From Sulfurimonadaceae bacterium (GTDB lineage: Bacteria; Campylobacterota; Campylobacteria; Campylobacterales; Sulfurimonadaceae): a stretch of DNA of 6,596 bases. The DNA is taken from assembly GCA_028685945.1 (NCBI GenBank), contig JAQUCZ010000062.1, positions 1-6,596 on the forward strand, written 5' to 3'. The first letter of the stretch is position 1. Each line of letters starts with the position of its first letter. The notes under the pieces are model-generated. The model made no database searches. It saw nothing but the letters and a program-made list of their open reading frames with translations, and had not been told where the DNA came from. Below, piece by piece: positions 1 through 4,693 of the stretch. A program made the translations under genes and the position numbers.

Positions 1-1
1 G

Positions 2-139
2 GCATCGGTCGGGTTCACCCAAAAGGTGGTCGGCAATAGATATATTGCGCTGTTTTCGACCTATTTGACAAGATTTTTCGCTTCGGTGCTTGTGCTAATC
101 GGGGTGTATCTTTTATATCAAGGATGGATAGGATTATGA
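2..139 (+). CDS. C-terminal end of a CcdA/DsbD-like membrane protein (partial, 5' end outside window)
   Basis: An open frame enters from the left edge and stops with TGA at 137-139, giving 45 visible codons. They contain a short basic/polar stretch (QKVVGNRY) and one hydrophobic segment ending in VLIGVYLLYQGW, which reads like the last transmembrane helix of a CcdA or DsbD-beta type protein. Such proteins carry electrons from cytoplasmic thioredoxin across the inner membrane to periplasmic thiol carriers. The family call rests mainly on context: the next gene overlaps the stop codon (ATGA) and encodes an exported thioredoxin-fold protein, the usual partner. The paired membrane cysteines that would prove the call lie outside the window. 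Another polytopic membrane protein cannot be excluded. Confidence 0.55.
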   Translation, partial: ASVGFTQKVVGNRYIALFSTYLTRFFASVLVLIGVYLLYQGWIGL

Positions 140-501
140 GAAAAATAGTGTTGGCATGTACTCTTGCAATTGCAGCTTTTGCAAGTGAGCTTGCTTACGA
201 AGCGGTGATGGCAAAAGTGGGTAAAGAGGCAATGGTACTTGAGATAGGAGCAAGCACGTGCAAGGCATGTAAAGAGATGAAAAAAACGATCGATGCACTC
301 AAAAAAGAGAATGCCGATTTGCCCGTTTATATCATAGACTTGCGCGAAAACAGAGAAGCTGCCAAAACGTTTAAAATACAAATGATCCCTACGCAAGTGG
401 TGCTGGATAAAAACGGTAAAGAGATTCACAGACATATCGGGGGTGTAAGCAGTGCGGACGTGCTTAAAATGGTAGAACTCTCAAAAGCGGAGGAGAGATA
501 A
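136..501 (+). CDS. Exported thioredoxin-fold protein with CKAC motif
   Basis: From the ATG at 136 the protein is 121 residues. I prefer this start to the ATG at 124 because it overlaps the upstream stop as ATGA, has AGGA just ahead, and gives a clean signal peptide (MRKIVLACTLAIAAFA, cleavage near residue 17). The mature part shows a thioredoxin fold: the redox pair is Cys42 and Cys45 (STCKACKEM), and the cis-proline is Pro85 (MIPTQV), followed by a VVLDKNGKEIHRH strand region. The protein should act in the periplasm as a thiol carrier or reductase, probably reduced by the CcdA-like protein encoded upstream. Its stop TAA (499-501) overlaps the ATG of the rhodanese gene by one base. It is a clear paralogue of the lipoprotein encoded two genes downstream, sharing blocks such as KEAMVLEIG and EMKKTI. 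The substrate is unknown; a role in cytochrome c maturation or sulfur handling is inference. Confidence 0.85.
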   Translation: MRKIVLACTLAIAAFASELAYEAVMAKVGKEAMVLEIGASTCKACKEMKKTIDALKKENADLPVYIIDLRENREAAKTFKIQMIPTQVVLDKNGKEIHRHIGGVSSADVLKMVELSKAEER

Positions 502-962
502 TGAAAAAGTTTCTAAGCCTCCTTGCGCTGGGTACTCTTTTGTGTGCAAACGAACTCACCCCGCGCGATTTTGATACATATTTAAAAAGTTTTGATCTGC
601 AAGAGAGAAAAAACATGAAAATTCGCACAGTCGATATGCTCACTTTAGTGGAGCGAGGCGAGGCGGTTTTGATAGATATTCGCTTTGCAAAAGAGTTTGC
701 GGCGTGGCAGATGCCTTTTGCCAAAAATATCCCTCTGCCGGAGCTTCCGAATCGCTTAAACGAACTTCCAAAAGATAAACTCATCATCACCGCATGTCCC
801 CACAACGACAGAGCAAACTTGGCGCGTATGTACTTGACCATGAAAGGGTATAACGCAAAGTATCTTAGTGACGGGTTATTGAAAACAGCGGATTATTTGC
901 GCGGAGAAAACGCTTCGGAGTTTATAGACGGCTTAGAGATGTTTCAAACGCCTTTGAAATGA
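501..962 (+). CDS. Exported single-domain rhodanese-like sulfurtransferase
   Basis: The protein has 153 residues. Residues 1-16 (MKKFLSLLALGTLLCA) form a signal peptide, so it is probably periplasmic. A rhodanese homology domain spans about 40-135: VLIDIRFAKEFAAWQMPFAKNIP near 56-78 corresponds to the family's LIDVRxxxE(F/Y)xxGHIPGAxxIP region, and the active-site loop begins with the nucleophile Cys99 (TACPHNDRA). Rhodaneses carry a persulfide on this cysteine and pass sulfane sulfur to thiols. The loop has Pro-His-Asn-Asp-Arg after the cysteine, so the substrate is not predictable. The gene overlaps both neighbours (one base upstream, ATGA downstream at 959-962) and sits between two thioredoxin-fold paralogues, which suggests that they reduce its persulfide or disulfide. 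The protein could instead be a redox or binding rhodanese without sulfurtransferase activity. Confidence 0.85.
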   Translation: MKKFLSLLALGTLLCANELTPRDFDTYLKSFDLQERKNMKIRTVDMLTLVERGEAVLIDIRFAKEFAAWQMPFAKNIPLPELPNRLNELPKDKLIITACPHNDRANLARMYLTMKGYNAKYLSDGLLKTADYLRGENASEFIDGLEMFQTPLK

Positions 963-1354
963 TTAGGATCTATTTTTTAAGTTTTTTTCTTGCTTTTTCT
1001 TTTGTTTTGGGCGGTTGCTCAGAACAAAATATATCATCTCATGCGATAAGTTTTCAAACATTTCAAGAAAAAGTGGCAAAGAAAGAAGCAATGGTACTTG
1101 AGATCGGTTCTTCAAGTTGTCGTAGTTGTATAGAGATGAAAAAAACAATTGAAAAACTTAAAGCACGAACCCCCTCGTTACCTATTTATATCCTCGATGT
1201 ATACGATGATTTTACTATTTTTTCGTATTTTAAGCTTCAAGTTATTCCCACGCAAATAGTTATTGATAAAAAGGGCAACGAGATATACAGACACTCGGGT
1301 ATTTTAAAGGAAGCGGAGCTTTTAAAGCTTGTAATGACCTTGGACGCATTGTAA
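959..1354 (+). CDS. Thioredoxin-fold lipoprotein with CRSC motif (paralogue of the first thioredoxin protein)
   Basis: The protein has 131 residues. Residues 1-20 form a lipoprotein signal ending in the lipobox LGGC, with lipidated Cys20, so the mature protein is membrane-anchored and faces the periplasm. The thioredoxin core has the redox pair Cys54/Cys57 (SSSCRSCIEM) and cis-proline Pro97 (VIPTQI). It aligns along its whole core with the protein encoded at 136-501, including a 17-base identical stretch in the DNA (229-245 and 1088-1104), so one arose by duplication of the other. The 5' part is visibly richer in A+T than the upstream genes. The start overlaps the rhodanese stop as ATGA, meaning coupled translation. 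It probably works with the rhodanese and the CcdA-like protein as a membrane-bound thiol donor; the substrate is unknown. Confidence 0.85.
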   Translation: MIRIYFLSFFLAFSFVLGGCSEQNISSHAISFQTFQEKVAKKEAMVLEIGSSSCRSCIEMKKTIEKLKARTPSLPIYILDVYDDFTIFSYFKLQVIPTQIVIDKKGNEIYRHSGILKEAELLKLVMTLDAL

Positions 1355-1383
1355 TGCGTAGCAATATGAGTTAAAGGATTGTA

Positions 1384-1668
1384 ATGAGATTTATTTTTAT
1401 GATGCTAATGAGCGTAGTTTTGCTCTATGCAGAGAGTATTCACGAGCTTTTGGATGCACTCCAAAAGAGCCCCGTAGATGTACATGAACAACTAAAAATT
1501 GCAAAAATGGAAGCGAAAAAAGAGTCGTTTGAAGCGAACTTTTATCCGAAACTTGAGCTTTTTGGCCCTTGCAAGCTTTTTGCAAACGCTTTCCCCTGCA
1601 CAGCACGACATCCTTCAAGCACTCTACTTTCAAGAGCTAACCCTAGAAGAGCATGCCAAGAAAAATAA
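1384..1668 (+). pseudogene. 5' fragment of a TolC-type outer-membrane efflux gene, truncated and fused out of frame
   Basis: AAAGGA at 1373-1378 is a good ribosome site for the ATG at 1384. The first 60 or so codons read as the start of a TolC-family protein: signal peptide MRFIFMMLMSVVLLYA, then a helical ESIHELLDAL segment, LKIAKMEAKKESFEANFYPKLELFG, matching the family pattern in which early helix residues lead to a YPKL strand. TolC proteins are normally over 400 residues. Here homology stops near 1566, after which the same frame gives low-complexity basic residues and a stop at 1666-1668, because the DNA now belongs to a sigma-factor gene read in another frame. The expected partner genes of an efflux system (HlyD-like adaptor, pump) are absent. 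Translation would give a 94-residue exported peptide, probably non-functional. It follows the thioredoxin lipoprotein gene by 29 bases and may have been the next gene of that operon. Confidence 0.75.
1556..1582 (+). repeat. 9-base direct repeat at the tolC/sigma junction
   Basis: AGCTTTTTG occurs at 1556-1564 and again at 1574-1582, exactly where TolC homology ends and sigma-factor homology begins. A second pair, TTGCAA at 1569-1574 and 1580-1585, overlaps it. Short direct repeats of this kind are typical of junctions formed by replication slippage or end-joining deletion. The repeat itself is directly visible; its role in the deletion is inferred. Confidence 0.5.
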
Positions 1669-1846
1669 CCTTAACCTCTCTACGGTCAAATCGCATGCCA
1701 AACGTGCAAAAACAACCTTAAAAAAACTTCTTGAAGAGTGTTGCAAGTTTGAAAAAAACGGTCGGGGCGAGACGGTTGCTTTTAGCAAAAGACGGTTCCC
1801 TTGTTCTGATTCAGGGTCTAACTTATGCAAGAAATTAAATATATAA
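1565..1846 (+). pseudogene. 3' fragment of a SigZ-like sigma factor (region 4 and C-terminal tail)
   Basis: In a frame shifted by +1 from the TolC fragment, codons from about 1580 onwards encode a sigma-70 region 4: TLSPAQHDILQALYF, then ELTLEEHAKKNNLNLSTVKSHAKRAKTTLKKLL, which is the helix-turn-helix that reads the -35 element (the NLSTVKS turn is diagnostic). The tail after it, EECCKFEKNGRGETVAF, resembles the conserved CCxFExDxRGxxxxY tail that I recall for the SigZ subfamily. Region 2, which binds core polymerase and the -10 box, is missing, so the product could not act as a sigma factor. The stop is TAA at 1844-1846; the last 18 or so codons do not look like the family and may also be rearranged. 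No ribosome site precedes the fragment. It is best read as the surviving end of a regulatory gene whose front was deleted together with the rest of tolC. Confidence 0.75.
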
Positions 1847-1867
1847 AAATGGGTGGGGTCTTTTTTA

Positions 1868-1899
1868 CCTAGATGTTTGAAATAAACGATTTTTCTAGG
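1868..1899 (+). repeat. Imperfect inverted repeat in the gap between the sigma remnant and the DUF350 gene
   Basis: CCTAGA (1868-1873) is the reverse complement of TCTAGG (1894-1899), and GTTT/AAAC inside it (1875-1878 and 1884-1887) extends the pairing with an asymmetric internal loop. It is preceded by a G-rich then T-rich stretch (GGGTGGGGTC then six T, 1851-1866). It may be the end of a lost small mobile element or a leftover terminator. Nothing coding is seen between 1847 and 1961. Confidence 0.35.
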
Positions 1900-1922
1900 A
1901 GTCGCTATTGCTTTTTTTCTGC

Positions 1923-1956
1923 TAAGATACCCCTTTATTTTCCCCTCTTTAAGGAG
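1923..1956 (+). promoter_or_regulatory. Probable promoter -10 box and ribosome binding site for the DUF350 gene
   Basis: TAAGAT at 1923-1928 is a fair -10 hexamer preceded by a T-rich tract (1911-1919) and no clear -35, the usual look of vegetative promoters in Campylobacterota. AAGGAG at 1951-1956 is a strong Shine-Dalgarno site five bases before the ATG at 1962. The ribosome site is near certain; the -10 box is a reasonable guess. Confidence 0.5.
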
Positions 1957-1961
1957 TTTTA

Positions 1962-2363
1962 ATGGCGGATTTGTTTCTAGGTTTCGGGCTTTATTTTGTG
2001 ACGGCGTTGGTGCTTACGGGGGTGTTTTTGTATTTGTATGCACTGGTGACTCCGTACGACGATTACGAGTTGATTTTTCATAAAAACAATACGGCTGCCG
2101 CGCTTGGATTCGGCGGGGCGATCGTGGGTGTTGCTACACCTATGTACAGCGCGCTCGTTCATTCGGTTTCGTACGTCGATTTCGTGATTTGGGGTGCGAT
2201 AGCCATAGCGATTCAGCTTCTTTTTGCTTTGGTTGCTACAAGAGGTAAGACGAAGTTTTCGGTAGTGAAACAAATTGAGAGCGGCGTAGTGCCCGTGGGT
2301 GTTTTGATGGCGTTTTTGGCGATTGCCATCGGACTGCTAAATGCGGGATCTATGAGTTATTAG
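1962..2363 (+). CDS. DUF350 family inner-membrane protein
   Basis: The 133-residue protein is almost entirely hydrophobic, with four predicted membrane helices at about 4-29, 46-68, 71-92 and 107-128, joined by short polar loops (PYDDYELIFHKNN at 31-43; TRGKTKFSVVKQIESG at 93-108). The pattern of a conserved acidic first loop followed by NNTAAALGFGGAIVG is the hallmark of the DUF350/YjfL family. DUF350 members are small integral membrane proteins of unknown function, often built as tandem repeats of a two-helix unit. A strong ribosome site (AAGGAG) fixes the start. The gene is flanked by the deletion scar upstream and a hairpin terminator downstream, so it is probably monocistronic. No membrane residue suggests a catalytic role, and I do not assign a function beyond the family. 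Confidence 0.85.
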   Translation: MADLFLGFGLYFVTALVLTGVFLYLYALVTPYDDYELIFHKNNTAAALGFGGAIVGVATPMYSALVHSVSYVDFVIWGAIAIAIQLLFALVATRGKTKFSVVKQIESGVVPVGVLMAFLAIAIGLLNAGSMSY

Positions 2364-2399
2364 AACGTTTCCCCGACGGGAAACGTTTAGGCTTTTTTT
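2364..2399 (+). terminator. Strong hairpin terminator between convergent genes
   Basis: A perfect 10-base stem, AACGTTTCCC (2364-2373) and GGGAAACGTT (2378-2387), with a four-base loop begins directly after the DUF350 stop codon. Seven T follow at 2393-2399, five bases after the stem. It should end transcription from the left. The same stem lies just past the minus-strand gene that ends at 2387, but there is no T tract on that side, so termination in that direction would be weaker. Confidence 0.85.
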
Positions 2400-2776
2400 A
2401 AGCCTTGCGCCCACGATTCCATAACGTTATGGAGTTGTTCGATAGGTGCTTCCATAAACTCGATAACAAACGAGTTTTCAAGTTCTGCAACCGCGATGCT
2501 TCTTGGGCGCACCGCCAAAATTTTCGTATTCGGGATTGCCGCACCGAAACAAAAAACGATGTTTTTTGCATCTTTGATCTCGCTGTTGATCTCCCCGTTG
2601 AGGTTCGTCGTATGGGCGTAATGGTCGAAAACGGCGATAAACTTTGCAATCGGATGTTGCTCTATTTTATTTTCAAAATAAGCGACAATCTCACTTACGT
2701 TTTTTTGCTCTACTTCGTTTTTGTCAAGCTCAAGGGTGTAAACAGGGTACTTTTCCAAGAAAACAGTTTTTTTCAT
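2387..2776 (-). CDS. Conserved hypothetical protein, possibly DUF6858 (Campylobacterota family)
   Basis: The 129-residue protein is soluble, with no signal peptide or membrane helix, so it is probably cytoplasmic. Visible features are MKKTVFLEKYPVYTLELDK at the start, FIAVFDHYAHT near 46-56, NIVFCFGAAIPNT near 72-84, and AVRPRSIAVAELENSFVIEF near 88-107. The FCFG...PNT...AVRPRS...E pattern recalls the FGNP-type core of DUF302-like proteins, but this is only a resemblance. From memory it matches a short family common in Sulfurimonas relatives, numbered DUF6858, which I could not verify. The start at 2776 is supported by AAAGGAC four bases upstream and by the strong promoter at 2807-2835. The gene is separated from yggS by 185 bases and is likely a single-gene unit. 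No function can be assigned; His51 and His54 of the DHYAHT motif and Cys75 are candidate ligand residues. Confidence 0.8.
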   Translation of the reverse strand: MKKTVFLEKYPVYTLELDKNEVEQKNVSEIVAYFENKIEQHPIAKFIAVFDHYAHTTNLNGEINSEIKDAKNIVFCFGAAIPNTKILAVRPRSIAVAELENSFVIEFMEAPIEQLHNVMESWAQGLKKA

Positions 2777-2806
2777 AAATGTCCTTTATAATAATTATGT
2801 GCTCAA

Positions 2807-2835
2807 ATTATACTTATTAAATGAACATATGTCAA
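2807..2835 (-). promoter_or_regulatory. Perfect-consensus sigma-70 promoter for the hypothetical gene
   Basis: On the minus strand TTGACA (2835-2830) and TATAAT (2812-2807) are separated by exactly 17 bases (2829-2813). Both hexamers and the spacing match the ideal vegetative promoter. The -10 box lies 30 bases before the ATG at 2776, which leaves a short leader with AAAGGAC at 2787-2781. This is unusual because promoters in this phylum normally lack a recognisable -35 box. Confidence 0.85.
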
Positions 2836-2852
2836 TTAAAAACTATTACTAA

Positions 2853-2927
2853 GCTTCAAAGAAGCGTTTCTCCCGTATCAGGAAGATACGGGAAGCTTCA
2901 GGGGGTTGTAGGGACATCTGTCCCTGC
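2853..2927 (-). repeat. Cluster of palindromes (three successive hairpins)
   Basis: The stretch consists almost entirely of inverted repeats: GCTTC-AAA-GAAGC at 2853-2865; CCCGTATC (2872-2879) with GATACGGG (2885-2892), whose outer arms GAAGC (2861-2865) and GCTTC (2895-2899) can also pair; and AGGGACA (2910-2916) with TGTCCCT (2919-2925). Because GAAGC at 2861-2865 can pair with either GCTTC copy, two alternative folds are possible. The block lies after the stop of yggS and before the promoter of the next minus-strand gene, so if transcribed it is 3' untranslated sequence. It may be a dispersed palindromic repeat or a structured RNA end. No protein reading frame is supported here. Confidence 0.7.
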
Positions 2928-2954
2928 CACTTTATGGGCTTTGCCCAGAAAGTG
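2928..2954 (-). terminator. Hairpin after yggS, possible transcript end
   Basis: CACTTT-A-TGGGC (2928-2939) pairs with GCCCA-G-AAAGTG (2943-2954) around a TTT loop, an 11-pair stem with one mismatch. On the minus strand it begins eight bases after the yggS stop at 2962. There is no T tract next to it in either direction, so it may stabilise the 3' end of the operon mRNA rather than end transcription by itself. Confidence 0.5.
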
Positions 2955-2961
2955 TGTAATA

Positions 2962-3636
2962 TCAGTTATGAAACAGTATCGACCCTAAGCGTATCATATT
3001 CGAACCGCATTCGATGGCAAGCTCGAAATCGCCGCTCATCCCCATAGAACAGATCGTCGCACCCTCAAGCTGTTTGTAGATGGCATGTGTAGCAAGAAAG
3101 CTTTGTTTGATAATCTCTTTATCTTCGGTATGTGCACCGATGCTCATCACCCCTTTGAGGGTTATATTGGGGCATTCGGCTTGGATCTGTTTGTAGATTG
3201 CAACCGCTTCTTCGGGCATCACGCCGTGTTTGGATGCCTCTTTGGCGGAGTTGATTTGCAGCAGGGCACTAAGCTTTTGGTTGCGTAGTGCGAGTTTTTT
3301 TTGCAGCTCCTGTGCAAGCTCGAGAGAGTCGAGCCCTTGAAACAACGACGGATTGATATCCAAAAGGTTGTTTATCTTGTTTTTTTGCAGATTGCCGATA
3401 AAGTGCCACTCCAAAGGCAGCTCGTTGAGTTCTTGCGATTTGTCGCGCAAATCCTGCACCTTGTTCTCTCCGAATGCGCGTTGCCCGATGTTGTAGAGCG
3501 CTTCGATTTCTTGGCATGTGGAGTATTTGCTTACCGCTACGATCTTTACGATATGGTGTGCGCTGACTTTAAGGCGTGCGGCTTCGACTCTTCTTATAAT
3601 GGAGTCTATGTAGATTTTATATTCCGTTTGTGTCAT
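2962..3636 (-). CDS. yggS: YggS/PROSC family PLP-binding protein (pyridoxal phosphate homeostasis)
   Basis: The 224-residue protein belongs to the single-barrel, alanine-racemase-like fold. The lysine that binds pyridoxal phosphate is Lys37 in VAVSKYS. Other family signatures follow in order: RAFGENKVQDL near 53-63, EWHFIGNLQKNK near 75-86, KGVMSIGAH near 161-169, CSMGMSGDFELAIECGSNMIRLGSILF at the C-terminus, which grips the phosphate. Length is typical for this phylum. The family controls free PLP and amino-acid balance in the cytoplasm and has no proven catalytic activity. The ATG at 3636 lies four bases after the rseP stop, with AGGAT inside the end of rseP as ribosome site, so it is the last gene of the hemD-pgsA-rseP-yggS unit. 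The start choice is secure. Confidence 0.93.
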   Translation of the reverse strand: MTQTEYKIYIDSIIRRVEAARLKVSAHHIVKIVAVSKYSTCQEIEALYNIGQRAFGENKVQDLRDKSQELNELPLEWHFIGNLQKNKINNLLDINPSLFQGLDSLELAQELQKKLALRNQKLSALLQINSAKEASKHGVMPEEAVAIYKQIQAECPNITLKGVMSIGAHTEDKEIIKQSFLATHAIYKQLEGATICSMGMSGDFELAIECGSNMIRLGSILFHN

Positions 3637-3640
3637 GGTT

Positions 3641-4693
3641 TTATCCTAATAGTCTATTTATGTCGTTGTAAAGCCCAAGCCCCATAAGCCCGAAAAGCAC
3701 CACCCATCCCGCGATGGTGAGTTTGATAATTACCGCTTCGCTGGGTACATGCCTAGTGATAAACTCGTAAAGGTTGAACATAATATGCCCGCCATCGAGT
3801 GCAGGGATCGGCAAAAGGTTGAGTACGCCGAGGTTAACCGAGATAAGTGCGGCAAAAAAGAGCACCGCCATCCAGCCCGCGTCGGTAGCATCGGAGGTGA
3901 GTTTGACGATGCTGATAACACCGCCTAACTCGCTTGCGGGAACCTCTGCCATGATGAGCTTTTTTACCCCCGTAAAGATAAGGGTCGAAGCGAAAACGGT
4001 TTGATCCGCGGCATAAGAGAGGGTTTCGAAAAAATCAAGATCGAGGCGGTGGGTTACCCCCGCACTCGTGATACCTATCATCTTTTTTTGCACCGTGTCG
4101 CCGTAGATGTCGGTCGTTTCGCGCATCTGCGGGGTGATGATTTTAAACTCCAAAAGATCGCCTCTTCGTATTTGCAACTCCAAGCTCCCTTTTGCGTTGG
4201 CGATCACATCCGCCATTTCGTTCCATGTGGTGATCGCGACGCCGTTGATGGCATGTACGGTATCGTTGGCTTCAAGGCCCGCAATAAACGCAGGGGAATC
4301 TTTTACCACTTCGCCTATGACGGGGGAGAGGGCATTAGGACCGCCGAGAGCTATGAAAAAATAGAGTACGTACGCCAAAGCAAAATTTGCCAAAGGTCCC
4401 GCAAAAAGGATAAACATACGCTGGAGCGGGGTTTTCGTGTTGTAGCTGTCGTCGTCGTAATTTTTTTTGGAAGGGTCGGTATCGTCTTGCCCCTTCATTT
4501 TAACGTAGCCGCCAAGCGGGATCATCGCGATGCGCCATTCGGTGCCCCATCGACGAAACGAGGCGATTTTGTTTCCGAAACCGATGCTAAACACCTCGAC
4601 GTAAACCCCTACCGCACGTGCGGCAAGGTAGTGGCCTAGTTCATGAAAAAAGATAAGTGCCGAGAGGACTAAAAGTGCGACGAAAATACTCAT
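3641..4693 (-). CDS. rseP: RIP metalloprotease RseP (site-2 protease family, M50)
   Basis: The 350-residue inner-membrane protein carries the zinc motif HELGH at 17-21 in its first helix and the third zinc ligand in NLLPIPALDGGH (Asp300). Other family marks are GGYVKMKG near 61-68 and FAGPLANF near 97-104. A single PDZ domain lies at about 120-190 (VIGEVVKDSPAFIAGLEANDTVHAINGVAI), where E. coli RseP (about 450 residues) has two. The last membrane helix is near 322-342. It cuts membrane-embedded substrates such as anti-sigma factors or remnant signal peptides; no anti-sigma gene is visible in this window. The ATG overlaps the pgsA stop as ATGA, so translation is coupled. The long open frame on the opposite strand over it (4001-4639) is a codon shadow. 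Confidence 0.95.
   Translation of the reverse strand: MSIFVALLVLSALIFFHELGHYLAARAVGVYVEVFSIGFGNKIASFRRWGTEWRIAMIPLGGYVKMKGQDDTDPSKKNYDDDSYNTKTPLQRMFILFAGPLANFALAYVLYFFIALGGPNALSPVIGEVVKDSPAFIAGLEANDTVHAINGVAITTWNEMADVIANAKGSLELQIRRGDLLEFKIITPQMRETTDIYGDTVQKKMIGITSAGVTHRLDLDFFETLSYAADQTVFASTLIFTGVKKLIMAEVPASELGGVISIVKLTSDATDAGWMAVLFFAALISVNLGVLNLLPIPALDGGHIMFNLYEFITRHVPSEAVIIKLTIAGWVVLFGLMGLGLYNDINRLLG

Noticed and set aside
136..160. Reading the first thioredoxin protein as a lipoprotein with VLAC at residues 5-8.
   Set aside because: Only four residues precede it, too short for a lipoprotein signal; the hydrophobic stretch continues to a normal AFA cleavage site.
464..841. Open frame of 125 codons on the minus strand opposite the thioredoxin/rhodanese overlap.
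   Set aside because: It covers two genes with clear family motifs on the + strand; its own translation shows no recognisable feature.
1344..1359. Perfect 6-base hairpin ACGCAT-TGTA-ATGCGT over the stop codon of the thioredoxin lipoprotein gene.
   Set aside because: No T tract follows and the next ribosome site is close by, so it is not a terminator; the stem is too short to call functional.
1384..1846. Idea that the TolC-sigma chimera is a functional new exported regulator.
   Set aside because: The two parts are in different reading frames, sigma region 2 is missing, and the in-frame product after residue 61 has no constrained pattern.
2405..2791. Open frame of 128 codons on the + strand opposite the hypothetical gene.
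   Set aside because: The minus-strand gene has a consensus promoter, a ribosome site and constrained motifs; the + strand product is Cys/Phe/Arg-rich shadow sequence and would start beyond a strong terminator.
2851..2954. CRISPR array or tRNA-like structure in the hairpin block.
   Set aside because: No regularly spaced identical repeats and no cloverleaf with acceptor, anticodon and T-arm features; the palindromes differ from each other.
4001..4639. Long open frame of 212 codons on the + strand opposite rseP.
   Set aside because: It lies wholly inside the well-supported rseP gene, reads as a basic/aromatic mixture without domains or a ribosome site, and arises from rseP codon bias.
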